Of a stretch of 64,000 bases of DNA, positions 20,356 to 30,738 are shown piece by piece. The position numbers were made by a program, and so were the translations under genes. The notes below the pieces were generated by a model that worked only from the letters and a program-made list of their open reading frames with translations, was not told the DNA's origin and ran no database searches. Every line of letters begins with the position of its first letter. Position 1 is the stretch's first letter. The DNA comes from Bacillus ndiopicus (lineage in GTDB: Bacteria; Bacillota; Bacilli; Bacillales_A; Planococcaceae). The DNA lies in the NCBI RefSeq assembly GCF_000612805.1, contig NZ_HG964411.1, positions 1-64,000 of the forward strand, in the 5' to 3' direction.

Positions 20356-22386
20356 CTATTTGCGCTCTTCGTCTGATTGTACAGTTTTATCTAGAGGCTT
20401 ATGCTCTAGTGGTAAATCAGCCGTTGTTGGTGATTTTGCTTCACCTACAACCTCCTCATTAACCGTTGCAGAACCAGCTTTTTCTAATGTTGGTTGTGCC
20501 TCTGCCACTTTCTCAGCAGGCCCTTCCTTCACAATCTCTTCATCTGCTTCTGGCAATTTACCAAAGTCACGTAAATGCTCGATTTCTTGCGCGTTTAATG
20601 TTTCTTTTTCCATTAATGTGTTAGCAATTAAATCTAATAGCTCACGTTTTTCAGTTAAAATGCGTTTTGTACGCTCATATTGAGAATCGACAATATTTTG
20701 AATTTCTTTGTCAATTTCATAAGCAATTTTATCTGAGTAGTTTTGATCTGAGTTAAAGTCACGTCCTAAGAAGACATTACCACCTTGGCTTGAGCCATAT
20801 TGAACTGCACCAAGATTGTCACTCATTCCATACTCTGTTACCATTGCACGTGCGATACTTGTTACTTTTTGGAAGTCATTATGTGCACCTGTTGATACTT
20901 CACCAAGTACGATTTCCTCTGCAACACGCCCACCTAATAAACCAGCAATACGGTCAAATAGCTCCTGGCGTGTTGTAAAGAAGCGCTCTTCCTTCGGTAG
21001 CATAATTGCATAACCGCCCGCTTGCCCACGAGGGACAATTGTTACTTTATGCACCGTATCTGCTTCATCAAGCTCTAAACCTACAACTACGTGTCCAGCC
21101 TCATGGAACGCAACAAGCTTTTTCTCTTTTGGTGAGTAAACGCGACTTGCCTTCGCTGGACCTGCAATTACGCGGTCAGACGCTTCATCAATATCAGTCA
21201 TATTAATTGTTTTTTTGCTTTTACGAGCTGCTACAAGTGCCGCTTCGTTTAATAGGTTTTCAAGGTCTGCACCTGAGAAACCTGGCGTACGCTGTGCTAC
21301 TGCTGCTAAATCAACACTATCTGCTAGTGGCTTATTGCGCGCATGCACTTTTAAAATCGCCTCACGTCCCTTTACATCAGGATGCCCAACTGTAATTTGA
21401 CGGTCAAAACGACCTGGACGTAATAACGCTTTATCCAGAATATCTGGTCGGTTCGTTGCAGCGATGATGATAATACCTTCATTCGCTCCGAAGCCATCCA
21501 TTTCAACCAATAATTGGTTTAACGTTTGCTCACGTTCATCGTGACCACCGCCAAGACCCGCACCACGCTGACGACCTACTGCATCAATCTCGTCAATGAA
21601 AATAATACACGGAGCATTTTTCTTTGCATTTTCGAACAAATCACGTACTCGCGATGCCCCTACACCAACGAACATTTCTACGAAGTCAGAACCTGAAATC
21701 GAGAAGAACGGAACGCCAGCCTCACCAGCTACAGCACGTGCAAGTAAAGTTTTACCCGTACCAGGAGGACCTACAAGTAAAATCCCCTTCGGAATACGTG
21801 CGCCGATTTCAGTAAATTTGCGATGATCCTTCAAAAAGTCCACAACTTCTACTAGCTCTGCTTTTTCTTCATCAGCACCCGCTACATCATTGAAACGAAC
21901 TTTTTTCTTCTCCTGATCATACAGCTTAGCTTTTGATTTACCAAAGTTCATCACTTTATTACCGCCACCTTGTGATTGGCTCAACAAGAAGAAGAATAAA
22001 ATGATAATGATGATGAATGGAATAATACCTGTAAAGAAGTTTACCCATCCACTAGTTTCTGGCGCATGCTCAACCTTGATACCGTAGTCTTTCTCAAGAT
22101 TGAAAATACGCTCTTTTGCTTGCTCATCATTTTGTAAAATATTTAGTGTAAACTTTTTGCTTGCCTCATCCGCGTTGGTTTTTTTGTATTCCCCAACAAT
22201 TGAGAGCACGCCTTTCGCTGGCTGTATCATCACTGAATCAACATTACCAGACTCCAGCTCTGCAAAAAACTTTTTGTAATCTAGCTCTTCAACCGCAGAG
22301 TTACTGCCGTTTACTGTGCCAAAAATCCCGACTATTACGAGAAAAATTAATAAATAAAATATGGTATATCGAAATATTCGATTCAT
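20356..22386 (-). CDS. ftsH: ATP-dependent zinc metalloprotease FtsH
   Basis: Hexameric membrane protease for membrane and regulatory proteins. It has an N-terminal helix (residues 7-25), a short extracellular domain and a second helix near 108-125. The AAA domain has Walker A GPPGTGKT, Walker [16 protein letters not shown] and [23 protein letters not shown]. The zinc site is HEAGH near 424-428. The C-terminal tail is Glu/Pro-rich. Starting at the ATG at 22386 places GGAGG 7 bases upstream and gives 676 residues; a GTG 15 bases earlier overlaps that site. The terminator lies downstream. Confidence 0.97.
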   Translation of the reverse strand: MNRIFRYTIFYLLIFLVIVGIFGTVNGSNSAVEELDYKKFFAELESGNVDSVMIQPAKGVLSIVGEYKKTNADEASKKFTLNILQNDEQAKERIFNLEKDYGIKVEHAPETSGWVNFFTGIIPFIIIIILFFFLLSQSQGGGNKVMNFGKSKAKLYDQEKKKVRFNDVAGADEEKAELVEVVDFLKDHRKFTEIGARIPKGILLVGPPGTGKTLLARAVAGEAGVPFFSISGSDFVEMFVGVGASRVRDLFENAKKNAPCIIFIDEIDAVGRQRGAGLGGGHDEREQTLNQLLVEMDGFGANEGIIIIAATNRPDILDKALLRPGRFDRQITVGHPDVKGREAILKVHARNKPLADSVDLAAVAQRTPGFSGADLENLLNEAALVAARKSKKTINMTDIDEASDRVIAGPAKASRVYSPKEKKLVAFHEAGHVVVGLELDEADTVHKVTIVPRGQAGGYAIMLPKEERFFTTRQELFDRIAGLLGGRVAEEIVLGEVSTGAHNDFQKVTSIARAMVTEYGMSDNLGAVQYGSSQGGNVFLGRDFNSDQNYSDKIAYEIDKEIQNIVDSQYERTKRILTEKRELLDLIANTLMEKETLNAQEIEHLRDFGKLPEADEEIVKEGPAEKVAEAQPTLEKAGSATVNEEVVGEAKSPTTADLPLEHKPLDKTVQSDEERK

Positions 22387-22472
22387 CCCCAGCCTCCTCA
22401 CAACATAACAGAAAAACTATAGATAAAATCTTAACATACGTTCATTTTTTGATACAATGAAAAGCCCTAAAG

Positions 22473-22500
22473 AAAATATGTGAAAGTCGATTTATGTCAA
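22473..22500 (-). promoter_or_regulatory. possible ftsH promoter
   Basis: TTGACA (22495-22500), a 16-base spacer and TATTTT (22473-22478) on the minus strand, about 90 bases before ftsH. A second candidate, TTGTAT-18-TAAGAT, lies nearer the gene. Confidence 0.4.
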
Positions 22501-22522
22501 AATCGTTACATACGTTCTTATT

Positions 22523-23065
22523 TTAGAATGAATATACTTCTCGTTTCAAAATGCCAATGTACGGTAAGTTACGATATTTTTCTGCATAATCTAATCCATA
22601 TCCTACTACAAACCCATCCGGAACTTCAAAGCCTACGATATCTGCTTTTAATTCAACTTTACGTCCAGAAGGCTTATCTAGCAACGTTACAACTTTAATT
22701 GATTTAGCTTTGCGGTATTTAAACAGCTCAACAAGGTAGCTAAGCGTTAAGCCGCTATCGATGATATCTTCAATAATAATAACATCGCGACCTTCAACGC
22801 TCGTATTTAAATCCTTTAAAATTTTCACCTCTCCAGAAGAAACAGTTGCATTACCATAGCTTGATACGTCCATAAAGTCTACTTCGATATAAGAGTCGAA
22901 ACGCTTCATTAAATCTGTCATAAAAGGCATAGCACCTTTTAAAACACCAACAGCAAGCGGGAATTTGTGATCATACTCAGCCGTAAGTTGTGCGCCCAAC
23001 TCACGAATACGCTCTTGAATTTGCTCCTCTGTAATCATAATTTTTTCAATATCATTTTGAATCAT
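22523..23065 (-). CDS. hpt: hypoxanthine-guanine phosphoribosyltransferase
   Basis: Purine salvage enzyme (hprT in B. subtilis): converts hypoxanthine or guanine plus PRPP to IMP or GMP. The PRPP-binding loop reads [17 protein letters not shown] near 91-107. [14 protein letters not shown] near 39-52 forms the pyrophosphate-binding part and [18 protein letters not shown] the C-terminal base-binding part. The ATG at 23065 has GAGGGGG 8 bases upstream and gives 180 residues; an ATG 27 bases earlier lies ahead of this site. tilS ends about 30 bases upstream, so the pair is probably co-transcribed. Confidence 0.96.
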   Translation of the reverse strand: MIQNDIEKIMITEEQIQERIRELGAQLTAEYDHKFPLAVGVLKGAMPFMTDLMKRFDSYIEVDFMDVSSYGNATVSSGEVKILKDLNTSVEGRDVIIIEDIIDSGLTLSYLVELFKYRKAKSIKVVTLLDKPSGRKVELKADIVGFEVPDGFVVGYGLDYAEKYRNLPYIGILKREVYSF

Positions 23066-23095
23066 ATGCGATTCCCCCTCAAATTGTTGCAAATT

Positions 23096-24481
23096 TTAAT
23101 AAGTGTTACGCACAACGAGAACACAATCATCCTCTGGGCGTCGCCGCTTAGAAAATTTGTTATTTACACGCACACCGAGTACAGCTAATATTTCATCTTC
23201 TGCATCGACTAATAATGGCCAGTTATCGCGTTCGGCTAAAGGGATTTTACAGTCAATAAACAACCTTGATAAGCGTTTACCTTGCGCTATATTTGCAAGC
23301 TGTATACGGTCACCCTCTTGTCTTGTACGAATATGTAATGGGAAGCGTACTTCTCTTGATTGGAAATAGTAGCATTCGCCATCATGCTGCCCTGCATAAG
23401 CCCCTACAAATAGCTGTATATACCCATAATCGAGCCATTTATTTAACGTTAGTACCTCTGCTTCGCGCACTTCATATACTTCATATGGACAAACTGTCAC
23501 AGTATTATACGCACGCCGCATAACGTAATGATTTGGTAAATGAATGGTCGCACTACCATTTGTAGTTTCAAATAAGGTGTAGATAGATGATAATAATGAT
23601 TGACTAAAAAGTGTACTTGAATCGTTATAAATATAGTTTAATAGTATTAAAATGAGCCTTCTTTGTAAAGCAGGTGATACTCTTTGAAAGGTACTAATAT
23701 CAATAGTATAAATTTCTTCTGTTTTTTTCTCAACAACTCGCTCAAAAGCTTCTTTCGCCAGCTCCGTTAAGTACGCATCATCTTGCTGTAACTGACTAGC
23801 TAACTGAACAGCATGTGTTGCGATATGATGATTTTCCTCAACTAATAGCGGAATAATGCGATGGCGAAAGCGATTACGTGTATAATCGTCCTTCGCATTA
23901 CTCGCATCTTCACGATAAGTACCGCCATTACTTTCCAAATAATTTGCAATATCCGCCTTCGTGACGGCTAAAAATGGTCGAATAAGTTCACCATTAGCAA
24001 ATGGACGACTTGCAGCCATACCTTGTAAGCCATTAATCGTTGCACCTTTTGCAAGAGCCATTAACATCGTTTCGAGCTGGTCGTCTGCATGATGTGCTGT
24101 CACAAGCTTTGTGCAATCCATTTCTCGCATAACTTGCGCTAAAAAGCTGTAACGCTCTTTGCGACAAACCGTTTGTAAATTGCCACCTTCTTTTTTTAGA
24201 ATATCGGCTATTGGAATCGCCGTACTATGTATCGGAATACCATGCTTGGCACAAAATTGTTCTACAAACGCTCTATCTGCTGCAGAAACTTCTGCACGAA
24301 GCATATGATCAACGTGTGCTACAACAATTTCTACTTGTAATTGTCTACTCATTGATTGAAAAAAATACATTAAGCCCATCGAATCTACTCCACCAGAGCA
24401 AGCAATGAGAAGACGGTCTCCTGCCACTACTAGTTGCTGCTTTTTGATATAGTGCATTACATTTGTTTCGAATGAATCCAC
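23096..24481 (-). CDS. tilS: tRNA(Ile)-lysidine synthetase
   Basis: Modifies the wobble cytidine of tRNA-Ile(CAU) to lysidine using ATP and lysine, changing both codon and amino-acid identity; essential in bacteria. The 461-residue protein has the PP-loop SGGVDSMGL near 29-37, TAHHADDQLETMLM near 121-134 and the N-type core helix TRNRFRHRIIP. The TilS substrate-binding C-terminal domain carries RLFIDCKIPLAERDNWPLL near 409-427. It lies 23 bases after spoIIE and 30 before hpt, the B. subtilis order. Confidence 0.96.
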   Translation of the reverse strand: MDSFETNVMHYIKKQQLVVAGDRLLIACSGGVDSMGLMYFFQSMSRQLQVEIVVAHVDHMLRAEVSAADRAFVEQFCAKHGIPIHSTAIPIADILKKEGGNLQTVCRKERYSFLAQVMREMDCTKLVTAHHADDQLETMLMALAKGATINGLQGMAASRPFANGELIRPFLAVTKADIANYLESNGGTYREDASNAKDDYTRNRFRHRIIPLLVEENHHIATHAVQLASQLQQDDAYLTELAKEAFERVVEKKTEEIYTIDISTFQRVSPALQRRLILILLNYIYNDSSTLFSQSLLSSIYTLFETTNGSATIHLPNHYVMRRAYNTVTVCPYEVYEVREAEVLTLNKWLDYGYIQLFVGAYAGQHDGECYYFQSREVRFPLHIRTRQEGDRIQLANIAQGKRLSRLFIDCKIPLAERDNWPLLVDAEDEILAVLGVRVNNKFSKRRRPEDDCVLVVRNTY

Positions 24482-24504
24482 CTTCTCACCTCCGTTCTTC
24501 TACG

Positions 24505-26874
24505 CTAATTAGCCTTTACTGTTGCCCATTGTGGAATTATATGCTGTAATGTCAGACCGATAAGTGTACAGTCATCCTCAATCTCATAACGTCCTTTATA
24601 ATGTGCCATTACATCATACAATAACACATCTATCGGCATTTTTTCGGCAACCCTTTGCTTTATTAGCTCCAAAAAATATGATTCCTGCTCGTCCCAATTC
24701 AATTCACTTGAAAATAACCCATCTGACACCATAAATATTACATCGTCTGCTCGTAGCTTCATTTTTTGTGTCTCCACTGAAAACTGTGGCATAAAGCCTA
24801 CAGGTGCGCTAGTTCCATCAATTTTCATAACAGTTTGACCACGTATTATATATGTCGACATACTGCCAGCTTTCCATGACCATAGTGTACCACCTTGCAA
24901 ATCAATTAATGCAAAATCAATTGTTGCATACATGTCTATCTCACGCTTTAACGACATAACATAGTGTAACGTATGCATAGCTGTTTCTGGATTCATATTA
25001 TACAGTAAACACTCACGCATCATACGAATAAGCTTTCTACTTTCTCGCTGTGCCTCTTTATTTTGCCCCATTCCATCCGAAAGCATAACTGCTGTTAGCC
25101 CTGCGTGTATCGGAAAAATAGCGTGAGAGTCACCTGAGCCATTTACAAGCTCCTTTGCCTGACTGTAGCTATCATATGTTAGCTCATAACGAACTGCTGA
25201 TCGAAAACGAACTTGCATATGGCGGAACGGTTCCTGTCTTATCTCATAATGTTCAACAAACAGAGGCTCCTGCCAAAAATCATAAAAAATTGGCACAATA
25301 AGGCGCTCACAGAGCTGTAGCATATCATATTGACTGCTCTTTTTCGGAGTAAGTGAGCATACAACGATGCGTTCGCCTGGTTTACTCTGCAAAACATCTA
25401 TTTGAAAACAAGGCACATAAGCCTTCTTGAATGCGCTCATTAACTCCTCTTCGGCAGACTGAAAAGACAAGGTTTCTTCTTTTATTTCCTGCATAAGTCG
25501 CTGCAAATGACGACTCAAATCGCGTAGCTGCAATGCAATCATTTTTTTTCCATGATAAAACTGTCCATTCATTTGCTCCTGATATAGCTGTGATTCCAGC
25601 TCCTCTAGCAATTTAGTGGATTTAACACACTTTTGCTTCACCTGTTCTTCTGTACGCAAAACTTCTGCAGGCTTTGTAGCTGCTTTGGCCACACACCACC
25701 CTTCAATCGTTTGGGCCATTTCAGCATCTCCCCAACATCTCTCATAGCGAAAGCAGCTCATACATGTAGCAAGAGGCTCAATTTTTTTCTTTTGCACATA
25801 GTCTGCAGTAAATCGATCAAATACAAGCTCCTTCATAAAATCAACAAAATGCTGAAATTGCATCAAATTTTCAGTAGCATGCTCAGTCATCCACGTCTGT
25901 CTTTTTAATAACACTTCATCTCGCTCTGGGTAAAATAAATCATGCAGTGCTGTAAACAATGATTGTGGAAGCACTAAAAAAACAATCGCTGCCATGGCAA
26001 TAGAGAAAAAATAGACAAGATCAAGCGGTAGTGTCGCATCATAAAAAAAGAATAGCACGCTAGGTACAATGCTACCTATTGCAACCCCTAACCGCCCTAG
26101 CCGCTTACAACTTCCTGCAATTACACCTGTTACTGCATACAAAGCGAGCATCCCTGTAAAAGATAGACTTGCAACACCTAGCAATGTCCCTAGAATCGTT
26201 GCGGTCATCGTGGCGATTGGAACTCCCGCGACTCTAGCAGCAATACAAATAATGCAATGTAACGCGAAAATCGTTAAAGACAAAGAATAAATAACAACAG
26301 ACTGCATCCCACCAAGCATAGCTGCGGCAATTACAAAGCCTGCCCCAATACGCTCATACGACCAATCCGTCTGCCAAAATTGGTGTGGACGCACAAAGAA
26401 AAGCTGGATAAATAATGTCATCAATACCGCTAACACAACCTCATAGCCAATATAAAGCAGCACTAAAAACGGTGGTACCCCGCCATATGACACACTTTGC
26501 CATGGCAATTGAACAAATAAAATAGATAATCCAATCGCCAAAGAAGCTGGCATCTTATAATATTTGAAACGACATAGCAGTTCAAAAACGATGAGCTGCA
26601 AGCATAAAATAACTACTTGTCCTAACCCAAATGATAATGAACCTAACAATCCACCTACAATAACAGCTGTGCGCATATTATCATAGCGTAATCGTACAAT
26701 TGCCCAAAACGGCAATAAAAATGGAAGTGTCGCATCAAAAAATACTGCCTGTGCTAAAAAATAAGCGACAATAAAAAAGGTAACTTGCAAACTATAGATA
26801 ACCTTTTTATTTTTCGCATACTCCTTCACCCCTTGCCACATAGAAGGCGTTTCTAGCATTTCCACTCGTGTCAT
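24505..26874 (-). CDS. spoIIE: stage II sporulation protein E, serine phosphatase
   Basis: Dephosphorylates SpoIIAA to release sigma-F in the forespore and joins the polar division ring. The first 320 residues hold about ten membrane helices. A central region with a cysteine group (CMSCFRYERCWG) follows, then a C-terminal PP2C phosphatase domain with TAVMLSDGMGQNKEA and DDVIFMVSDGLF, whose Asp residues bind Mn. The frame extends upstream, but GGAG lies 8 bases before the ATG at 26874, giving 789 residues beginning MTRVEMLE. The promoter at 26902-26934 lies within the extended frame, which confirms this start. Confidence 0.96.
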   Translation of the reverse strand: MTRVEMLETPSMWQGVKEYAKNKKVIYSLQVTFFIVAYFLAQAVFFDATLPFLLPFWAIVRLRYDNMRTAVIVGGLLGSLSFGLGQVVILCLQLIVFELLCRFKYYKMPASLAIGLSILFVQLPWQSVSYGGVPPFLVLLYIGYEVVLAVLMTLFIQLFFVRPHQFWQTDWSYERIGAGFVIAAAMLGGMQSVVIYSLSLTIFALHCIICIAARVAGVPIATMTATILGTLLGVASLSFTGMLALYAVTGVIAGSCKRLGRLGVAIGSIVPSVLFFFYDATLPLDLVYFFSIAMAAIVFLVLPQSLFTALHDLFYPERDEVLLKRQTWMTEHATENLMQFQHFVDFMKELVFDRFTADYVQKKKIEPLATCMSCFRYERCWGDAEMAQTIEGWCVAKAATKPAEVLRTEEQVKQKCVKSTKLLEELESQLYQEQMNGQFYHGKKMIALQLRDLSRHLQRLMQEIKEETLSFQSAEEELMSAFKKAYVPCFQIDVLQSKPGERIVVCSLTPKKSSQYDMLQLCERLIVPIFYDFWQEPLFVEHYEIRQEPFRHMQVRFRSAVRYELTYDSYSQAKELVNGSGDSHAIFPIHAGLTAVMLSDGMGQNKEAQRESRKLIRMMRECLLYNMNPETAMHTLHYVMSLKREIDMYATIDFALIDLQGGTLWSWKAGSMSTYIIRGQTVMKIDGTSAPVGFMPQFSVETQKMKLRADDVIFMVSDGLFSSELNWDEQESYFLELIKQRVAEKMPIDVLLYDVMAHYKGRYEIEDDCTLIGLTLQHIIPQWATVKAN

Positions 26875-26901
26875 ATAGTCATCTCCTCTAGCTTTTTTGC
26901 C

Positions 26902-26934
26902 ATTATATAAAAAGTGAAGCGTAAAATTTGTCTG
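26902..26934 (-). promoter_or_regulatory. spoIIE promoter with 21-bp spacing
   Basis: TATAAT (26902-26907) is preceded by CAGACA (26929-26934, 4 of 6 matches to TTGACA) with a 21-base spacer on the minus strand. The over-long spacing is the hallmark of Spo0A-activated sigma-A promoters such as spoIIE and spoIIG of B. subtilis. Confidence 0.7.
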
Positions 26935-26960
26935 TTCATATAGGCTACTAGAAAAAATGT

Positions 26961-27032
26961 TTCGACGAATTGTTAGGAAATTTTCAAGAAAATGAGTGGA
27001 TTGGTGAATTTCTGATTGCTTGTGCTGTCGGA
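26961..27032 (-). promoter_or_regulatory. Spo0A box-like sites upstream of spoIIE
   Basis: TCGTCGAA (26961-26968, minus) matches the Spo0A consensus TTGTCGAA at 7 of 8 positions, 27 bases upstream of the -35. CTGTCGGA (27025-27032, plus) matches at 6 of 8. Spo0A binding is inferred from sequence and position only. Confidence 0.6.
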
Positions 27033-27294
27033 CAAAAAAGAAAATTCCAGCATTCAGCAAAACTTCTGTATAACACAACATTAAACAAGTGAATTCGGTG
27101 CTATTTACATCATAAACCGTCGTTTTATAGGCAGCAAAAAAACACCTATTCTCTCACCAATAGCCACATCCTTAAATATTGAAGTATACTATCCTGCTCT
27201 TTCAACAAAGGCTATATTATGCTAAGATTAAGTATAACTTGAAATTTTTACTTTTCTTCATAGCTACAGGATAAAACAAAGGGGGTATACATTA

Positions 27295-27924
27295 ATGGTC
27301 AATTTAGGAAAAGTGGAACTGACTAAAAAGGGGCAATCTATCAATTTAACGAAATCGCAGCAAGGTATTGGGGAAATTTTAGTCAACTTAAATTGGAATC
27401 AACAAACCGCAAAACCTTCAAAAGGATTTTTATCATCTTTATTTGGAGCTAAAACTGGAGGTGGAATTGATTTAGATTTAGGCTGCCTATTTGAACTGAC
27501 AGACGGGACAATAGGCTGTGTACAGGCACTAGGGAATGCTTTTGGTAATCTACACAGCGCCCCTTTTATAGAATTAGATGGTGATGATCGCACAGGCACA
27601 AGTACTGGGGGAGAAAACTTACGCATTAATGGAAATAAAGTACTTGATATTAAGCGTGTACTCGTTTATTCCTTTATTTATGAGGGTATTGCAAATTGGT
27701 CTGAGGCAGATGGTATTGTAACAGTCAACTACGGGGCAGGACCAAGTATTGAAGTACGTTTAGATGAACATCGCAATGGTAAAAATATGTGTGCCATTGC
27801 AATGATTGAGAATGTGAATAACGAAACATTTAAAGTAGAGCGTCTTGTTGAATACTTTTCTAATCATAGCGACATGGATAATGCCTACAATTGGGGCCTT
27901 TCTTGGCGTGCTGGAAGCAAATAA
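27295..27924 (+). CDS. TerD-superfamily tellurium-resistance protein (TerA-like)
   Basis: 209 residues with a TerD-type beta-sandwich pattern: an N-terminal LTKKGQSINLTKSQQG, a GGGIDLDLGCLFELTDG segment in place of the usual DFDLD, ELDGDDRTGTSTGGENL (calcium-site-like acidic loop) and a C-terminal conserved region with SNHSDMDNAYNWGLSW. A Ser/Gly insertion near 44-55 resembles the one in the TerD paralogue at 37451. Length and divergence suggest the TerA-like branch. GGGGG lies 9 bases before ATG. It converges on the telA operon with a shared bidirectional terminator. Family members act in stress responses to tellurite and other agents; the exact role is unknown. Confidence 0.75.
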   Translation: MVNLGKVELTKKGQSINLTKSQQGIGEILVNLNWNQQTAKPSKGFLSSLFGAKTGGGIDLDLGCLFELTDGTIGCVQALGNAFGNLHSAPFIELDGDDRTGTSTGGENLRINGNKVLDIKRVLVYSFIYEGIANWSEADGIVTVNYGAGPSIEVRLDEHRNGKNMCAIAMIENVNNETFKVERLVEYFSNHSDMDNAYNWGLSWRAGSK

Positions 27925-27926
27925 AA

Positions 27927-27966
27927 ATTACAGGCAATGAGATATAGCCATCTCATTGCCTGTAAT
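27927..27966. terminator. bidirectional terminator between the TerA-like gene and telA
   Basis: A perfect 17-base stem (27927-27943 with 27950-27966) and a 6-base loop, with T-rich flanks on both strands. It terminates both converging units. Confidence 0.92.
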
Positions 27967-27996
27967 TAATTTGTGATATAGCAAACATAGTATACG

Positions 27997-29022
27997 CTAC
28001 TTCACTTGTAACGCTTTTAATTGTTGCTCCACTTTGAGACGCTGCTGTGTCTGCTCATCACGTAGTTGTCGATAATTTGTAATACCTGCCACAATCTCAT
28101 CCCATATTTCTTCGAGTGTTTGCGACTCCCCTTGTTGGTTTGCCATTGCTGTACTAAGTTGTACGATATCAGTATTTACACCGCTTGTTTGCTTTATTCG
28201 ATTCTCAAAGGCTTTAGCAGAGTCATTTTGCAATTGTTGTTTTTTACTATTCACTGTATTTATAATACCTATCTTAAAAACAGGTATAGTTTTAATAAAC
28301 GCCTCATTAATTTGCTCCATTAATGTACGATTGCCCTCTTGAAGCATTTCGATTTGTGGCGCTGATAGAATAGCCACTGTACGGGATTTCTCCAGCTCAT
28401 CTCTTTTTTGCTCAAGTAGTTGGGCAACTGTTTGGCATGTATTTAGTTCCATTTTGGCGATTTGATTACCTTCTGCACTTTGCTGCTCCAGCTTCGCTAG
28501 GGATGCTGTAACCTCAGCTAATTTCAGCTCTACCGCCAATATATACTTTTCTAGCTCTATATAATATTGCAAATCCTCACGATATAAACCCGCTAACATT
28601 CGATTATCGCTCGCCAATGTTTCCTCCAGCAACACAAATTGATAATGCATCTTCTCAATATCTCGTGTTAGGGGCATGTATTTTTGCCATGTATCCTCTT
28701 GCTTTTTAGGTGTACGTTTAAATAACTTTTTAAAGAACCCCTTCTCTTCAGCTATATCCTGTTTATCAAACTTCAACATCAAAATCTCAAGCTGCTGTAA
28801 TAACTCATTCGATTCGTTAATCTTTGAATTTTCTAGCATCCGTAACATACGATCTGAGAAATTAGCTAATTTTATTGCAGGCTCTTTACCAAACTCCATA
28901 ATATCTAACTGATTTTTAGTATTTATTCGATTGGCGATTTGCTGCACTTCTGCGCTTTGACGTAGTTGTTGCTTCGTATTCTCTGCTATTTCTAGCGTTA
29001 ATTGTTCAAGTGTGAAGGACAT
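27997..29022 (-). CDS. telA: TelA/toxic anion resistance family protein (YceH-like)
   Basis: Soluble, largely alpha-helical coiled-coil protein of 341 residues, close to the length of B. subtilis YceH. Typical strings include MEFGKEPAIKLANFSDRML near 44-62, a long charged helix region across 140-220 (ELKLAEVTASLAKLEQQS) and the C-terminal ANQQGESQTLEEIWDEI. I start it at 29022, where GGAAG lies 6-7 bases upstream; a frame start 18 bases earlier is unsupported. Last gene of the ter operon. It accompanies Ter proteins in tellurite and envelope-stress loci; the molecular activity is not established. Confidence 0.88.
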   Translation of the reverse strand: MSFTLEQLTLEIAENTKQQLRQSAEVQQIANRINTKNQLDIMEFGKEPAIKLANFSDRMLRMLENSKINESNELLQQLEILMLKFDKQDIAEEKGFFKKLFKRTPKKQEDTWQKYMPLTRDIEKMHYQFVLLEETLASDNRMLAGLYREDLQYYIELEKYILAVELKLAEVTASLAKLEQQSAEGNQIAKMELNTCQTVAQLLEQKRDELEKSRTVAILSAPQIEMLQEGNRTLMEQINEAFIKTIPVFKIGIINTVNSKKQQLQNDSAKAFENRIKQTSGVNTDIVQLSTAMANQQGESQTLEEIWDEIVAGITNYRQLRDEQTQQRLKVEQQLKALQVK

Positions 29023-29040
29023 ACAATCTTCCTTTCTCAA

Positions 29041-30675
29041 CTAGTTGAAAAAACGATTAAATATTTTTTTAATACCGCTATCTACTGCAGGCTTTTGCAA
29101 CTTTGGTTTTTCATATTGTAAATCAAATACCATCTGCTCTAAACGATGCACATCAAAAGTATCCTCTAGTAAATGTTTTTCCAAGTCTAACTGCCCTGTT
29201 GGATTGTATAATACAATATCGACGCCAAAACGATTTAAAAATACAAGTAAGGCAATATCCTCGCGTGATAAAGCTGATTGTTGTGGCGCCTGATATAAGA
29301 CAAGCTTTGGTATATCCTGTGCATAATCAAAGTTTTGTAATAAACGCAGTATTTCATCTGGTATCATTGTCATTTGCTTAAATAAAAATAATTGCAAATC
29401 GTATAATGATTCATTTGGTTGTTGCTTCATATTAGGATGCTCACAAACTGCCTTCATTGTATAAGCAATGGCCTGTTGTAGCTCCCATGTATATGCCCCG
29501 TACTGCCACCAATCGCTTTGCATTATGCGCTCAATTGATAGCTCGCCATTCGATAAGCAATGCTGATAATGGAAATGGAAATTCGCCTTGCTACTCTTCA
29601 TATATGGGAATTCTTGCACAAACACAGTTTGCGGGCTATCCAAGAGCAAATGCATCAATTGCCAGTATTCCTCACGCTTACTAGATACACCGCTAACTTT
29701 TGCAAAAATAACCGGTATAACTACTTCCTTGCTTAGCACTTCAAAATTTGGACGAACCATCGCTTTTTCATTGGCATAAATAAAAATATCATCATATGTC
29801 ATACGCAACGTTAATGAACGAGGCATCAAACTTTGCAGCTGCCATGCTTTATATACTCCCGATTGCTGGGTGTTCATTAGCTGTTCGAAATGCTGGCTTG
29901 AACGATAGCCAACCGTCGCTTGACGGTCACGCAATTTATTAGGGAATGGCTGTAGTGTTGTTTCATGTGCGTATGAATATGTAATAGAGAACGTATTCGC
30001 GGCATCAATTTCTACGAATTCGTCTACCTTTGCTGGATGAAAAATCAATACGTCGCAGCCAAGCTCCATTAAGAGCAACAAGAAATAACGTTGACTCATC
30101 GTCATTTCACCATACCAAACTACTTTAGGAAAATCATCGGTTGGCTTCATCGCTTTTGTCCATTGAATCCAATGATTTTTCAGCCACTTCACTAAATCAA
30201 TTAAAAAACGGCGAAAATCATTTGCTAATAAACCTAATGATTGTTGCTGCTGGAATTGTTCCACAACACGAATTGTAGCTAATTGCAAATGTCGATTCAT
30301 TGAAGCATCGTCATGTTTAGGAAGCAACTGATAGCCATACATCATTGCAATTAAACGATTTATTGACAAACCTTTAGGTGTCTTCTGATGTTGCTCTAAA
30401 ATTTCCTGCAATGCTTGAAAATCCTTTTGTTCAATATGCTTATTCAATTCCTCGCTTAAAATATGAACATTCGGCTGCTGAGCCAATGTAAACAACGAAT
30501 TAAAATATTCATCGGTTTCTAATGGCGTCCCTAATATCCGAACAGCAATACGGCTAAAGCTGATTTTTTGTGCTGTTACCTCATAAAATAAACGAGTTTT
30601 AGGCGAATCTTGAAACGCCTGCAACCAATCAACTGCTTCACGCTCCAAAATGGGCTGTATTGTTATTGTTTGCAT
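29041..30675 (-). CDS. yceG: YceG family protein
   Basis: 544 residues, matching the length and position of B. subtilis YceG directly before the TelA homologue. Recognisable stretches are the middle VVWYGEMTMSQRYFLLLLME and DVLIFHPAKVDEF and a repeated-looking C-terminal partner, DVVLYNPTGQLDLEKHLLED, suggesting an internal duplication. There is no signal peptide or membrane helix. The family is found almost only in TerD/TelA operons; its biochemical function is unknown. It starts 60 bases after the HAD gene and is followed after one base by the frame containing telA. Confidence 0.82.
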   Translation of the reverse strand: MQTITIQPILEREAVDWLQAFQDSPKTRLFYEVTAQKISFSRIAVRILGTPLETDEYFNSLFTLAQQPNVHILSEELNKHIEQKDFQALQEILEQHQKTPKGLSINRLIAMMYGYQLLPKHDDASMNRHLQLATIRVVEQFQQQQSLGLLANDFRRFLIDLVKWLKNHWIQWTKAMKPTDDFPKVVWYGEMTMSQRYFLLLLMELGCDVLIFHPAKVDEFVEIDAANTFSITYSYAHETTLQPFPNKLRDRQATVGYRSSQHFEQLMNTQQSGVYKAWQLQSLMPRSLTLRMTYDDIFIYANEKAMVRPNFEVLSKEVVIPVIFAKVSGVSSKREEYWQLMHLLLDSPQTVFVQEFPYMKSSKANFHFHYQHCLSNGELSIERIMQSDWWQYGAYTWELQQAIAYTMKAVCEHPNMKQQPNESLYDLQLFLFKQMTMIPDEILRLLQNFDYAQDIPKLVLYQAPQQSALSREDIALLVFLNRFGVDIVLYNPTGQLDLEKHLLEDTFDVHRLEQMVFDLQYEKPKLQKPAVDSGIKKIFNRFFN

Positions 30676-30738
30676 ACAAGTTTCACATCCTTCAAATATT
30701 CTTCAGCATAGTGACCTAATAAACTAAATTTTAGTAAA

